NCBI GenBank assembly: GCA_028684095.1
Contig: JAQUGQ010000009.1
Location: 1 to 58,019 of the forward strand
Source of the DNA: Clostridia bacterium
GTDB taxonomy: Bacteria; Bacillota; Clostridia; TANB77; CAG-465
Length of the DNA: 58,019 bases
Direction: 5' to 3'
The position numbers and the translations under genes are program-made. The notes beneath the pieces were generated by a model. The model saw only the letters and a program-made list of their open reading frames with translations, was not told the origin of the DNA and searched no databases. Shown here in pieces: positions 1-8,138 of this stretch. Numbering within the stretch: the stretch's first letter is position 1; each line of letters begins with the position of its first letter.

Positions 1-75
1 TGTGTATTGTCGTAATATCACTATTATATCATAAAGGGGGATTTTTTTCATTACAGCTAAAAGCTTTTCTATTCT

Positions 76-116
76 CACTGGCATAGCCAGTGGTTGTATA
101 CCTGGGGTAGTTCAAG
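76..116 (+). mobile_element. Possible right end of an IS200/IS605-type element
   Basis: A perfect hairpin, CACTGGC-ATA-GCCAGTG, is followed about 17 bases later by GTAGTTCAAGGGG. Subterminal hairpins followed by a TCAA-type cleavage site are typical of the right end of IS200/IS605 elements, where the 3' part of a TnpB guide (omega) RNA would also lie. No transposase is visible because the window starts here. The call rests on the hairpin plus TTCAA only and is weak. Confidence 0.3.
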
Positions 117-128
117 GGGATAATATAC

Positions 129-168
129 AAAGAACGTGAAATATTCATTTGAAAATTTCACGTTCTTT
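129..168 (-). terminator. Terminator after the HAD hydrolase gene
   Basis: A 14-base perfect stem (AAAGAACGTGAAAT and its complement) with a 12-base loop lies 13 bases past the stop of the minus-strand HAD gene. The plus-strand side ends in TTTT, so it could act in both directions. Confidence 0.75.
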
Positions 169-180
169 TCCTAATACAAT

Positions 181-729
181 TTATTTAAGTACTGACTTTA
201 TAAACTCAAATAAACTATCGCATTCAGCATTGTCAAATTTAAATGCAGTTATATTTTGAAATATATTAGCAGCATCTACAATATTTTGTTTATCATCTAA
301 AAAAATAATTTTATCAGGATTATATTTTTTAGATATATCTATCATTTTCTCAAAAAATTCTAGTTGTGGCTTCGATATCCCTTCTAATGAACTTATAACA
401 ATTAGTTCTTTCTGTATAAATTCAAGACTCTCAGTAAATAAAACGACTTCTTTTGGGCTGTTTGTAGCTATTCCAAAGATAAGATTACAATCTTTAACAT
501 TACCTATTAAATTAGCAAACAAATCTGATTCATAAAGTCTATGACACCGAATAATAACATCTTTAATCTCACTTTCAGTGGGTGGATTTTTTGACATACT
601 AATAATATCTTCTGTTTTAAGTGGTATTCCGTATATACTACAAAATATCAGATAATCCCTTCCTTCTAAAGATTCACCCCGGCATAAAACACCCCCTAAA
701 TCAAAAAATATAACTAATGTTTTAATCAT
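181..729 (-). CDS. HAD-superfamily hydrolase
   Basis: This 182-residue protein is a probable cytosolic phosphatase of the HAD superfamily. The N-terminal nucleophile motif FFDLGGVL has its Asp at residue 10. Motif II is ATNSPKE, motif III is the Lys of KPQLEFFEKM, and motif IV is FLDDKQNIVDAA, where the Asp pair binds magnesium. A helical cap lies between motifs I and II. The second Asp of the usual DxD is Gly, as in other DLGG members, so the exact chemistry is open. An AAGGAGG site precedes the ATG. It is alone, with its own terminator and a divergent neighbour. The substrate cannot be inferred. Confidence 0.8.
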   Translation of the reverse strand: MIKTLVIFFDLGGVLCRGESLEGRDYLIFCSIYGIPLKTEDIISMSKNPPTESEIKDVIIRCHRLYESDLFANLIGNVKDCNLIFGIATNSPKEVVLFTESLEFIQKELIVISSLEGISKPQLEFFEKMIDISKKYNPDKIIFLDDKQNIVDAANIFQNITAFKFDNAECDSLFEFIKSVLK

Positions 730-834
730 ATTAAATTATTCCTCCTTATTAAATTATGGATTAATATAAATTTCTATATAATTATATATTATTTTGATAT
801 TATTCGCCACATCATTTTTTTATGTTACTATTTA

Positions 835-862
835 TTGACTTTTAATATATAAATGATATAAT
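835..862 (+). promoter_or_regulatory. Sigma-A promoter of the transposase-derived gene
   Basis: TTGACT, a 16-base spacer and TATAAT. The predicted transcription start is near 869, only about 10 bases before the likely ATG at 879, so the transcript would be leaderless or nearly so. Confidence 0.65.
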
Positions 863-878
863 ATAATTGGTGAAAATA

Positions 879-1970
879 ATGGAAAAGAAAATAATAGATA
901 TGATTAAAAATAAAGATACGCATACTTCATTCAAAGAATTATCTAAACTAACTAATTATCACGAAAAATCATTAATTAGAATAAATAAAAAAATTAGAGA
1001 TATTGGATATGAAAATTATTTAAATAATTTAAAATTAAAAAGAGGAAATTCATCAAAAATAGATGATGATGAAATCAAATATATTAAAAATATAATAATT
1101 AATACAAAAGGTCCATTTACAAAAAAATATAACGAATACTTAAAAATAGCTCTAAAGGGTAAAGAATATACTTATAGAAGTTTATCTACTATATATAAAA
1201 TATGTATACAGAATAACTTAATTGTTCATAAACAAAAACCCAGAAAAAATACAAAACAAAGAAACATTATAGATATAAATAACATGAAAGATATCGTTAT
1301 TTTCAAAGTTTCTAAAATTAAGTTTAAAAATATAATTTTCTTCGCATATATATTAATTGATTATAGAGAAAATAAAATTCTACATATTGAATTTAGTAAG
1401 AATAGAGATATAATAAAATGTTGTAAAATATTACAGCAATTAATAAACATGTATAATATTCCAGATAATATATACACCAATGGTTCACTACTTTTAAGAA
1501 AAAGTATCTATGGTCAAACATCATTCAGTATAATTTGTAATGATTTAGGAATAAATATATTAGAATATAGAATAAATGAATTTGAAAAAATATATATAAA
1601 AAACAAGAAAATAATTACTGATAATTTATATACATATATTAAGCAAAACAATTTAAATACAATAGAAAAATTAGGTGATTTTGTATCAAAAAAATTTGTT
1701 TTAAATAGTAAAGATTTTAGTTACAAAACTAAGGGAAATTTAAATAACATTTTCACAATCAGATATGTAAGATCTATAATGAGTGATGGTACAATCGAAT
1801 TAAACAACAAAAAATTGAATATATTATCCAATAATACTAAACTATTACGTTATAGCAAAGTTAATGTAATAACTGATTTAGATGGAAATAATATAACTGT
1901 ACAATACAATAATGAAATGTACAAAACAAGTTTAAAAAGAATAAAAATTTCAAAAAAACCATATTATTAA
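879..1970 (+). CDS. Transposase-derived protein (ISNCY/IS1202-like) with lost catalytic triad
   Basis: About 363 residues and very Lys/Asn/Ile-rich. The layout follows ISNCY-type transposases: an N-terminal helix-turn-helix region (about 10-60), an RNase-H-like core (about 140-260) and the C-terminal beta domain with RYVRSIMSDGTIELNNKKLN and a later DLDGN segment. The core keeps the fold landmarks (YILIDYRENKILHIEF, NMYNIPDNIYTNGS), but the expected catalytic Asp positions read KVSK and YTNGS, and the KGRVER-like glutamate segment is not recognisable. No terminal inverted repeats were found at its edges. The frame is intact and has a promoter and a terminator, which suggests a retained gene rather than debris. 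The open frame extends to TTG 867, but ATG 879 is preferred because the promoter's -10 box ends at 862. No ribosome binding site is visible. Confidence 0.55.
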   Translation: MEKKIIDMIKNKDTHTSFKELSKLTNYHEKSLIRINKKIRDIGYENYLNNLKLKRGNSSKIDDDEIKYIKNIIINTKGPFTKKYNEYLKIALKGKEYTYRSLSTIYKICIQNNLIVHKQKPRKNTKQRNIIDINNMKDIVIFKVSKIKFKNIIFFAYILIDYRENKILHIEFSKNRDIIKCCKILQQLINMYNIPDNIYTNGSLLLRKSIYGQTSFSIICNDLGINILEYRINEFEKIYIKNKKIITDNLYTYIKQNNLNTIEKLGDFVSKKFVLNSKDFSYKTKGNLNNIFTIRYVRSIMSDGTIELNNKKLNILSNNTKLLRYSKVNVITDLDGNNITVQYNNEMYKTSLKRIKISKKPYY

Positions 1971-2003
1971 TTCAAAAAAGGAATAAACTATTCCTTTTTT
2001 GAA
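1971..2003. terminator. Bidirectional terminator
   Basis: TTCAAAAAAGGAATA and its complement form a 15-base stem with a 3-base loop between two convergent genes. It has an A run on one side and a T run on the other. Confidence 0.85.
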
Positions 2004-2012
2004 TTTTATTAT

Positions 2013-2639
2013 CTACTCAGATTTTATAACATTATACCTTAAGACTGTTTTTAACTTACTAAGTTCTGTTTTACAAGCATCAGAAATATATATTTCTCTA
2101 TGTCTTAATGTTTTGATAGTCAAATTGTTCTCATTAATAAAATCTTTCATTTTTTGAAAACTCAATGGTTCATCATCATATGAACCATTATGAAGTATTT
2201 GTACTGCTAAACCATCTTCTATAGTTTCAAATTTTACGTTACTTAATAGTGGATGTGGTTTTTTCTTTTTTACTATATCACTTGCCATTGTTGCAATCTC
2301 TTCTGTTACAAAATCAGGTTGCCTAATCATAATTGTGTATACCAATTCATCTTTACTAAATTCACTTGATTGTCTACCTTTTTCAGTTAAGTCCCATAAA
2401 CCTTCCAGTGGATACACAGTATAATCAAAATACCCATCAGGAGTATATCCTTGTTTTGGCATCATTTTAACTGCATATGCTAGTGAGTAAAGAATACCAA
2501 TTCTTTCAGCAAAATCAATACTGTTAGGATTACCTGTACCACTAATTGTAAAGAATTTTTGTTTAGGTACTAGTACTACTGTCGGTTCATTCTTCGGTAA
2601 ATATAACTGTTTTTCTTGTTTTTTCCATTCAAATTTCAT
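2013..2639 (-). CDS. GyrI-like small-molecule-binding domain protein
   Basis: 208 residues. The start, KQLYLPKNEPTVVLVPKQKF followed by FFTISGTGNPN, is typical of the stand-alone GyrI-like family, a beta-alpha fold that binds hydrophobic ligands and is related to the effector domains of AraC/MerR regulators. The repeat unit LEGLWDLTEKGR and the closing EIYISD fit the family. No DNA-binding domain is present, so it is a ligand binder or small hydrolase of unknown substrate. A GGGGG site precedes the ATG. It stands alone between the terminator and a broken kinase gene. Confidence 0.75.
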   Translation of the reverse strand: MKFEWKKQEKQLYLPKNEPTVVLVPKQKFFTISGTGNPNSIDFAERIGILYSLAYAVKMMPKQGYTPDGYFDYTVYPLEGLWDLTEKGRQSSEFSKDELVYTIMIRQPDFVTEEIATMASDIVKKKKPHPLLSNVKFETIEDGLAVQILHNGSYDDEPLSFQKMKDFINENNLTIKTLRHREIYISDACKTELSKLKTVLRYNVIKSE

Positions 2640-2677
2640 ATTATTTCCCCCTTATTACTTAATATCAAATATCTATA

Positions 2678-3539
2678 TTACCTAGATTGCTCTGTTATAT
2701 CTTGACTTACAATTTTATCTCTTACACTTACATTATGTAACTGTGCAAGTAAAGAATAGATTTCACAATCTTTATTTTCTATTTTGGGTAATGCTACACT
2801 CATATCTACCTTTGATATTAAATCAGCATATTCTTTTTCACCTAATTCTTTTTGTATATACTTTGATGTCTCTTTAATACTATATTTTTGAGTGTCCATA
2901 TCTACAAAGAAACGTCCACCTTCTCCTATTTCAAGACCTATATTTTCAACTGTATTTTTTAAATACTGTGTAAATCTTTTTACGTTATATTTTTGAATAA
3001 CTTTTTCTACCATATTTTTATCTTTATTTTCTATTGATTCAGCTATTCCTTTCATTGCATATTCATTTTGTGAAAATGTTAGATCATAATCAAAGTTAGG
3101 CAAAAGTTCAGCGATATTATCTTTTATAACAATCCCCCAATTTTGTCCATGTCTATCTGGATTTGAAGTATAAATATCAGCTACAGTCATTTTTAAAATA
3201 TCTTTCCATACTACTCCAATATTATCTTCGGTTATCCCGTTTACTCGTTAAAAATTTAATTAAATCACTTTTAATTAATGACAATTGTGTTTCACTACTT
3301 ATGCTATCGCCTAAATATAGTTCTTTATCTTTTTGCACATCTTCTGTAACAAGATACATATTACTACCTTCATAGTTCTTTTCGTTTTTAACGTGTTTGG
3401 CACCTAGTTGTTCATATATATTTTCTGATAATTTTGTATAGTACCAATTCATAGTATATTTAACTTTTTTCCAATATTTAATATCACCATTTTCTGAAAC
3501 TTTTTTTACTACATTTCTATTTATTATAGTTTCTTTCAT
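2678..3539 (-). pseudogene. HipA-like kinase, interrupted by a +1 frameshift
   Basis: Two minus-strand frames join to give one HipA-like kinase. The upstream part (3539-3222, 105 residues) starts at a good GGAGGG site and carries the nucleotide-binding segment ending LYLGDSIS...SDLIKFLTSK. The downstream frame holds NGITEDNIGVVWKDILK, then the catalytic NPDRHGQNWG loop and the metal-binding FDYD. Removing one A from the AAA near 3240 restores a continuous reading LTSNGITEDN. Joined, the protein is about 285 residues, a plausible size for a stand-alone catalytic domain. No HipB-type repressor is next to it. It may be a real lesion or a sequencing indel. Confidence 0.65.
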
Positions 3540-3567
3540 ATCCAGCCCTCCATTAATTTACATCAAT

Positions 3568-4371
3568 TCATATATCTCTCTTAACATATTCAATTTGCTT
3601 TATATATTCAGTAATTTTATCTTCAAATGTTTCACCTTCTAAATATTCCAAACCGTATTCAAGTACAATATTTTCTTTATAATTTATTTCATTTATATAT
3701 TTTACTATTTCTTGGATTTTCACATTATTATAATAGAAAGGATGATGATCATCTCTATTATTATCTATATCGTGTATATGTATATTTCGTATTTTATCTG
3801 CGTGCTCATTATCTAAATTTGTATAATCGTTTGAATAATCATATACATAATGTCCCATATCAAATGTAACCCCATTTGTCTTTAAGCTATCTACCATTTC
3901 ATACACTTGATATATATTACACCTTAACATACCATTATGTTCATTTAAATTCTCTATTAACAATTCAATATCAAGTTTATTTCGTTCTATATATTTATTT
4001 ATATGCTTTACGGTTTCAATGGTTTTTATTATAGATTCATATCTACTACCTTCTGTTGCAGGATGCAAAGTTAATTTAATTTTCTCACCATAAATTAATG
4101 CAATTTGGTTATAGTATTGTAAATATCGTTCGATAGTTTCTTTTTCTATATTTTGCATATCAGCAGAATGTAATTGTATTATCCAGTTGTTATTTTTCAT
4201 TATTCTAGAAAGACTTAAACAATATTCTTTCTCTTCTTCATTTGTCATATCTATATATATTTCTATGCCTTTTATAACTTTATTTACATCTAAACTTGTT
4301 ATAGTATTCATTAATTGTTTCGTATCATATTTTAAAAATATTTTACTATTTAAACTAATTAGAAAATTCAT
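3568..4371 (-). CDS. Sugar phosphate isomerase/epimerase-like TIM barrel protein
   Basis: 267 residues of the xylose-isomerase-like TIM barrel (AP endonuclease 2) superfamily. Metal-binding positions are recognisable in order: the His of IQLHSADM, LHPATEG, the Glu of LLIENLNEHNG, the Asp and His of FDMGHYVYD, HIHDID...DDHHPF, and the late Glu of IVLEYG. These enzymes isomerise or epimerise sugars or related hydroxy acids in the cytosol. An AGGAGG site precedes the ATG. It lies between the kinase fragment and the metallopeptidase, 28 and 32 bases away. The substrate is unknown. Confidence 0.8.
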   Translation of the reverse strand: MNFLISLNSKIFLKYDTKQLMNTITSLDVNKVIKGIEIYIDMTNEEEKEYCLSLSRIMKNNNWIIQLHSADMQNIEKETIERYLQYYNQIALIYGEKIKLTLHPATEGSRYESIIKTIETVKHINKYIERNKLDIELLIENLNEHNGMLRCNIYQVYEMVDSLKTNGVTFDMGHYVYDYSNDYTNLDNEHADKIRNIHIHDIDNNRDDHHPFYYNNVKIQEIVKYINEINYKENIVLEYGLEYLEGETFEDKITEYIKQIEYVKRDI

Positions 4372-4403
4372 AATGCCTCCTATTATCTTAATATATTTTA
4401 TAT

Positions 4404-5111
4404 CTACAATAAATACTGTTCACTTAATATCTTTTTTCGTACTTTCCAATCAGGCATAAGTACTGTCATATATTTATAGAATATTTTATTATGACCTAAG
4501 ACAAGAAAATGTATTAATTCATGTAATATAACATATTCTAAACAATTTTTAGGAGCTTTTACAAGTTCATAATTAATTGTAATTTTCTTTTTTGCTCTGT
4601 TACAAGAACCCCATCTTGATTTCATTTTGCGTATTTTCATATCTGGTTTATTTACACCATATTGTCTTATTATATTTAACATACTATCTAAACTTTCTTC
4701 AAATAATTCTATTGCTTTATTATTTATAAATTTATCTATAATACTTTTTTTCTTTTTGTAGTTAGATATATCTGATGTGTATAAATAGATTACATTTTCT
4801 TCTATTTCAACTTTGTTTTTATCATTTTCTAAAACTAAAAGTTTATATTGCATACCTTGAATTTTTATTTCTTCACCATTAATATATTCTTGTAATTCAT
4901 GTTTTGTATGGTAAATATCTATCTTATTCAGATTTTTATAAATCCAATTTTTTTTAAAATTTACAAGTTCTTTTAACTTATCTATACTAATTTTACTATT
5001 CGCAGAGATAGTTATACTTTTATCTTTATTAACCTTTAAGTTAATATTTTTAATCTTTTTTCTCTTAACTTCTATAACTATATTATCAATACAGATTATT
5101 TCTTTAGCCAT
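4404..5111 (-). CDS. YgjP-type (M48-like) metallopeptidase domain protein
   Basis: 235 residues of the YgjP/DUF45 metal-dependent hydrolase family. The zinc motif is HELIHFLVLGHN...F in the C-terminal third, preceded by the family signature KSRWGSCNRAKKKITIN. The N-terminal half is a beta-rich domain with RKKIKNINLKV. There is no signal peptide, so it is cytosolic. Family members are common next to restriction and helicase genes, but none is here. An AAGGTG site precedes the ATG. Confidence 0.85.
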   Translation of the reverse strand: MAKEIICIDNIVIEVKRKKIKNINLKVNKDKSITISANSKISIDKLKELVNFKKNWIYKNLNKIDIYHTKHELQEYINGEEIKIQGMQYKLLVLENDKNKVEIEENVIYLYTSDISNYKKKKSIIDKFINNKAIELFEESLDSMLNIIRQYGVNKPDMKIRKMKSRWGSCNRAKKKITINYELVKAPKNCLEYVILHELIHFLVLGHNKIFYKYMTVLMPDWKVRKKILSEQYLL

Positions 5112-5181
5112 ATTTATTCACCTTAGAGATATTTTATCATAAAAAAGATTGTTTTTCAATTATTTTTATGTGTAAAAAAAA

Positions 5182-5205
5182 ATAACCCTTTAAAAAAAGG
5201 ATTAT
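5182..5205 (-). terminator. Minus-strand terminator in the 5112-5874 gap
   Basis: ATAATCCTTT and AAAGGGTTAT form a stem with one mismatch, followed on the minus strand by about nine T. No intact gene feeds into it; it probably served a lost gene upstream. The rest of the 763-base gap holds the TipAS fragment and AT-rich sequence with no other feature I can support. Confidence 0.6.
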
Positions 5206-5510
5206 CCTATAGTAACTTAAAAATGTTTTTTATATACTTCAACTTAATTATTGAATTTAATATTTATCAACTTAATCATTGTTCTTTATATATTTTCAAC
5301 TTGTATAAAATTTTTATCTATCGTTTCTTAGTTTCTGATCATATTCAAATTATTTGACATACTGGGACGTTTCCCAAAAATTGTTATTGGCTGATTAATT
5401 TTTAATTACAAATATATTATACACTATTTTTAAAGTTATGTCAAGTATTTTAAGATAAAACATCAGAAATACCGTAAAAATGTATAGTTTTCATGTAAAT
5501 TAAATGATTT

Positions 5511-5732
5511 TTAATTAGTTATTATCAACATAATGATTAATAGATCTCTAAAAAATTCTGTACATCCTACTGCAATTTTTTCATAATACTTTTTAAAGCG
5601 TTCATCATCTACATACATTTGTACAAGACCTTTATGTGCTTCTTTAAAATATGTACTCCAAAAGAACATTAACCATTCTTTGTGTAGTTTACAAGCTTGT
5701 AATTTTCTTTTATTTAATGTAAATTTGTTTTA
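5511..5732 (-). pseudogene. C-terminal remnant of a TipAS-domain (MerR-family) regulator
   Basis: The minus-strand frame reads LHKEWLMFFWSTYFKEAHKG followed by LVQMYVDDERFKKYYEKIAV and GCTEFFRDLL, ending at a stop at 5511. This matches the C-terminal end of the TipAS antibiotic-recognition domain found in MerR-family regulators (the pattern YVxDERFxxYYxK...G...FLRD). The frame is closed upstream at about 5733, so the DNA-binding domain and most of TipAS are missing. It is a decayed gene. Confidence 0.6.
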
Positions 5733-5831
5733 TTCAAGCTATATTAAACAAAAAAGTACAATTTGTTTAATATTTATACTTTAATAATGGATTAGACTTA
5801 AAAAATCATATCATAACTATGAGAAAATGAT

Positions 5832-5869
5832 AAAAGTTACAATAAAGCATTTGCTCTATTGTAACTTTT
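5832..5869 (-). terminator. Terminator after dapB
   Basis: AAAAGTTACAATA and its complement form a 13-base stem immediately past the dapB stop codon, with a T run on the outgoing strand. Confidence 0.85.
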
Positions 5870-5874
5870 TAGTA

Positions 5875-6546
5875 TTATTCCAACATATCAGATATTGAAT
5901 ATAATCCATTTTGTTTCATTAGTATCCATTTTGCAGCAGTTATAGCTCCACTTGCAAAACTTTCTCTATTGAATATTTTATGAGAAAGTTCTATTGTTTC
6001 TCCACCTATTCCATAAAAATACAATTCATGTTCACCAACAATATCAAACAGACGTATACTCTCAACATCGATTATTTTATTTGGTCTAACTTCAGTAATA
6101 ACTTTTATCATTTCTTTTGCTGTACCACTAGGACGGTCCTTTTTATACTTATGATGTTTTTCAATTATTCCAATTCTATATTCATCACCTAACACATTTG
6201 CCGCATATTGAATTATCTTAAGATATTTATATGCCCCTATAGAAAAGTTTGCTGATTTTATAATAGGAATAACTTTTGAAAGTTGATTTATGTGTTTAAG
6301 CTGCATATCAGAAAAACCAGTTGTAGCTATTACTAGTGGTTTACCGTTCTTTGTATATGCATCATAATTTTGCATAAATACATTAGCTGTAGTACAGTCT
6401 ATATAGACATCTGCATTTTTAATTGAATCAATCAACTCATTATTATTCTCTATTATTATGCCTTCTATTTTATCATCACTGCTTTGAATCATAGTATATA
6501 CAATACTACCTAATTTACCTTTTCCTCCAACTATACCTATTTTCAT
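5875..6546 (-). CDS. dapB: 4-hydroxy-tetrahydrodipicolinate reductase
   Basis: DapB reduces 4-hydroxy-tetrahydrodipicolinate with NAD(P)H in the lysine and diaminopimelate pathway. The Rossmann motif GIVGGKGKLG is at the N terminus. The catalytic and substrate-binding signature EKHHKYKKDRPSGTA is present, as is the C-terminal GAITAAKWI. At 223 residues it is somewhat shorter than the usual 240-270, as in other clostridial forms. The start is ATG 6546, behind GGAGGTGAC; an upstream GTG overlaps that site and is less likely. It is monocistronic with its own promoter. No other dap gene is nearby, so it is an orphan copy of a pathway gene. Confidence 0.92.
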   Translation of the reverse strand: MKIGIVGGKGKLGSIVYTMIQSSDDKIEGIIIENNNELIDSIKNADVYIDCTTANVFMQNYDAYTKNGKPLVIATTGFSDMQLKHINQLSKVIPIIKSANFSIGAYKYLKIIQYAANVLGDEYRIGIIEKHHKYKKDRPSGTAKEMIKVITEVRPNKIIDVESIRLFDIVGEHELYFYGIGGETIELSHKIFNRESFASGAITAAKWILMKQNGLYSISDMLE

Positions 6547-6597
6547 AATTGTCACCTCCTAACATATTTATTAGGATTGTTTATTTTTTCTAAATAT

Positions 6598-6626
6598 ATT
6601 ATAACATATTACATACTAAATGTAAA
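6598..6626 (-). promoter_or_regulatory. Promoter of dapB
   Basis: Minus-strand TTTACA, 17-base spacer, TATAAT, about 45 bases upstream of the dapB ribosome binding site. No lysine riboswitch-like leader fits in so short a distance. The 6547-6883 stretch otherwise holds only the terminator at 6757. Confidence 0.7.
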
Positions 6627-6756
6627 TACTTGGTATTTATATTTCATGATTACTTTAGTGTTAATTATATTATATTATTTTACTAAATTATATGTATATG
6701 AAACCATATATATACTTTCAAATATATACTACTCTATGCCATAATATAAAAATCAA

Positions 6757-6790
6757 AGGGAACGAGCCCTATCAAATAGGATTCATTCCT
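6757..6790 (-). terminator. Terminator after the phage-tail-like genes
   Basis: An imperfect 15-base stem (AGGAATGAATCCTAT against ATAGGGCTCGTTCCCT) followed on the minus strand by TTTGATTTTTA, about 95 bases past the stop of the 150-residue tail-like gene. Confidence 0.65.
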
Positions 6791-6883
6791 CTAATATAAC
6801 TTAAATTATTTCACTGTCCAAAAAAATGGGTTCAGTTCATATATCTAAGTGTATATTCCGTATTATATTTTTTATGAACTTAT

Positions 6884-7336
6884 TTAATTGAAATGGATTT
6901 GTACAAGTGATAATATATCAGTACCGCTAGTATTATTTTCAAGACTATGGCCAATTTCACGGTTGTACTCAGTCGTACTTGGCACTGTGCTTTGTTGATA
7001 CATTCTTCCAGCAATATCACTTACGCCACACCAATAGCCTCTAGTTGCTACTTCATCATTTTTAAGAAGTACTTGTGCTTTACCGTAAACAACAACTTTT
7101 ACGAGCGAGCCATTGGTAATATCGCTTTCATAGATAACTCCAATTGGCATATTAGAACTTGTTGGAGCTATATCTACAGCATTACTCACTGTAGTTGATG
7201 CAACTACAATTGTACCTTTTATACTTGTTCCTGTATTGTTGATAAAAGTTTGGTAAATTCCACCTTCTAATGTAAAACCATTACTACCACTTCCTATCCT
7301 ATTTTTTAATAGTTCATAACTTACCATGCCACTCAT
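6884..7336 (-). CDS. Phage-like structural protein (decoration or tail-fibre type)
   Basis: 150 residues, beta-rich and Gly/Ser/Thr-rich, with no membrane segment. It begins MSGMVSYELLKNRIGSGSNG, which resembles the SYELFQAKQGVANG start of its neighbour, so the two probably share an attachment segment. The middle, a small barrel (GTIVVASTTVSNAVDIAP, VIYESDITNGSLVKVVVYGK), resembles phage capsid-decoration proteins. GC content is visibly higher than in the surrounding DNA. It starts 3 bases after the stop of the upstream gene. No other phage genes are present. The fold assignment is inference. Confidence 0.5.
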   Translation of the reverse strand: MSGMVSYELLKNRIGSGSNGFTLEGGIYQTFINNTGTSIKGTIVVASTTVSNAVDIAPTSSNMPIGVIYESDITNGSLVKVVVYGKAQVLLKNDEVATRGYWCGVSDIAGRMYQQSTVPSTTEYNREIGHSLENNTSGTDILSLVQIHFN

Positions 7337-7339
7337 ACA

Positions 7340-7678
7340 TTATGGCTCCACTATATATGGAACAGCTGCTTGCTCAGCAGCACTTAACAAATTGTATGCA
7401 GCTTCAGTAATTTGTTGGTTAACCCATGCAGGTACTGCCAACTCATCATTCCAATACCAATACGAAGTAGTTTCAGTTACATATGCATAATCCCCTAATA
7501 ACGCAGATGCATGTGCAAGTATTAATGCAGCACTTGTAGCATAGACTCCTTTATAGGTTTCGACAGCTTGTGGAGGTAGTTGAGAAACTAGAACTTTACC
7601 AGAACCGTCTAGCGTTGCTAATCCATTTGCAACACCTTGTTTCGCTTGAAATAATTCATAACTTATTGAACTTGCCAT
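7340..7678 (-). CDS. Phage tail-fibre-like protein
   Basis: 112 residues. The N-terminal pattern KQGVANGLATLDGSGKVLVS followed by QLPP is the short beta-prism linker typical of phage tail-fibre and collar proteins. The rest (TYKGVYATSAALI...YWYWNDELAVPAW) resembles fibre domains. A very strong GGGGGG site precedes the ATG. It is co-transcribed with the downstream structural gene and follows a possible 30-codon reading frame. Base composition is richer in GC than the neighbours, which suggests a prophage remnant or a captured tail module. Confidence 0.6.
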   Translation of the reverse strand: MASSISYELFQAKQGVANGLATLDGSGKVLVSQLPPQAVETYKGVYATSAALILAHASALLGDYAYVTETTSYWYWNDELAVPAWVNQQITEAAYNLLSAAEQAAVPYIVEP

Positions 7679-7693
7679 TATTTAATCCCCCCT

Positions 7694-7786
7694 TTACGGT
7701 AATATAATCCATAAAACACATGAATTATATTTTAGACTGTAACATAAAAATTTGTAACAGTTTTCTGTGATAAATTTGATTTCCAT
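7694..7786 (-). CDS. Possible 30-residue small protein upstream of the tail-like genes
   Basis: ATG 7786 sits behind a strong AAAGGGGGGA site and opens a 30-codon frame (MEIKFITENCYKFLCYSLKY...) that ends at TAA directly in front of the next gene's GGGGGG site. The tight packing favours translation, but the product is short, AT-composed and unrecognised. It may be a leader peptide or chance. Confidence 0.35.
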   Translation of the reverse strand: MEIKFITENCYKFLCYSLKYNSCVLWIILP

Positions 7787-7903
7787 AAAATCCCCCCTTT
7801 AATTGAAAAATATAATGGAATATTAATCATATTCATCTATATATATTATGTAATAATTCTTATGTTAGTGATTAACTTGTCCTAAATTATGTATAAAAAT
7901 TAC

Positions 7904-8085
7904 TTAATGAAAATATACATTATGTAATATTTCTATTTTCATCCCTAGTAATGCTGTAATCATTACAATAACAAGTGGCAAACTAAGTACAGCCAAAATA
8001 ATCAAATTTGTTTAGTTTTATCTCTATCTTTGCCGAACATGATGCACATGTCATACCAGATATTTTCAAAACCTCTTTTTTTCAT
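7904..8085 (-). pseudogene. copA: Decayed copper-transporting P-type ATPase fragment
   Basis: Behind an AGGAGAG site the frame starts MKK. After removal of one A from an A7 run it reads EVLKISGMTCASCSAKIEIK followed by LNK. This is the N-terminal heavy-metal-binding domain of CopA, with its GMTCASC metal site. The frame then shifts again directly into ILAVLSLPLVIVMITALLGM followed by KIEILHNVYFH and a stop, which matches the first transmembrane region of CopA. The linker is deleted and the rest of the pump, including the DKTGT domain, is absent. This is a remnant, not a chaperone gene. Confidence 0.7.
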
Positions 8086-8138
8086 AGTTTCTCTCCTTAT
8101 ATATTTCACAAAATGCACCCCTTATTTATATTTATCAA

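Noticed and set aside
3163-4459. Plus-strand frames opposite the HipA-like and isomerase genes
   Set aside because: Low-complexity translations overlapping clear minus-strand genes with good ribosome sites.
6547-6883. Lysine riboswitch upstream of dapB
   Set aside because: The promoter leaves only about 50 bases of leader, too short for the aptamer, and no typical helices are visible.
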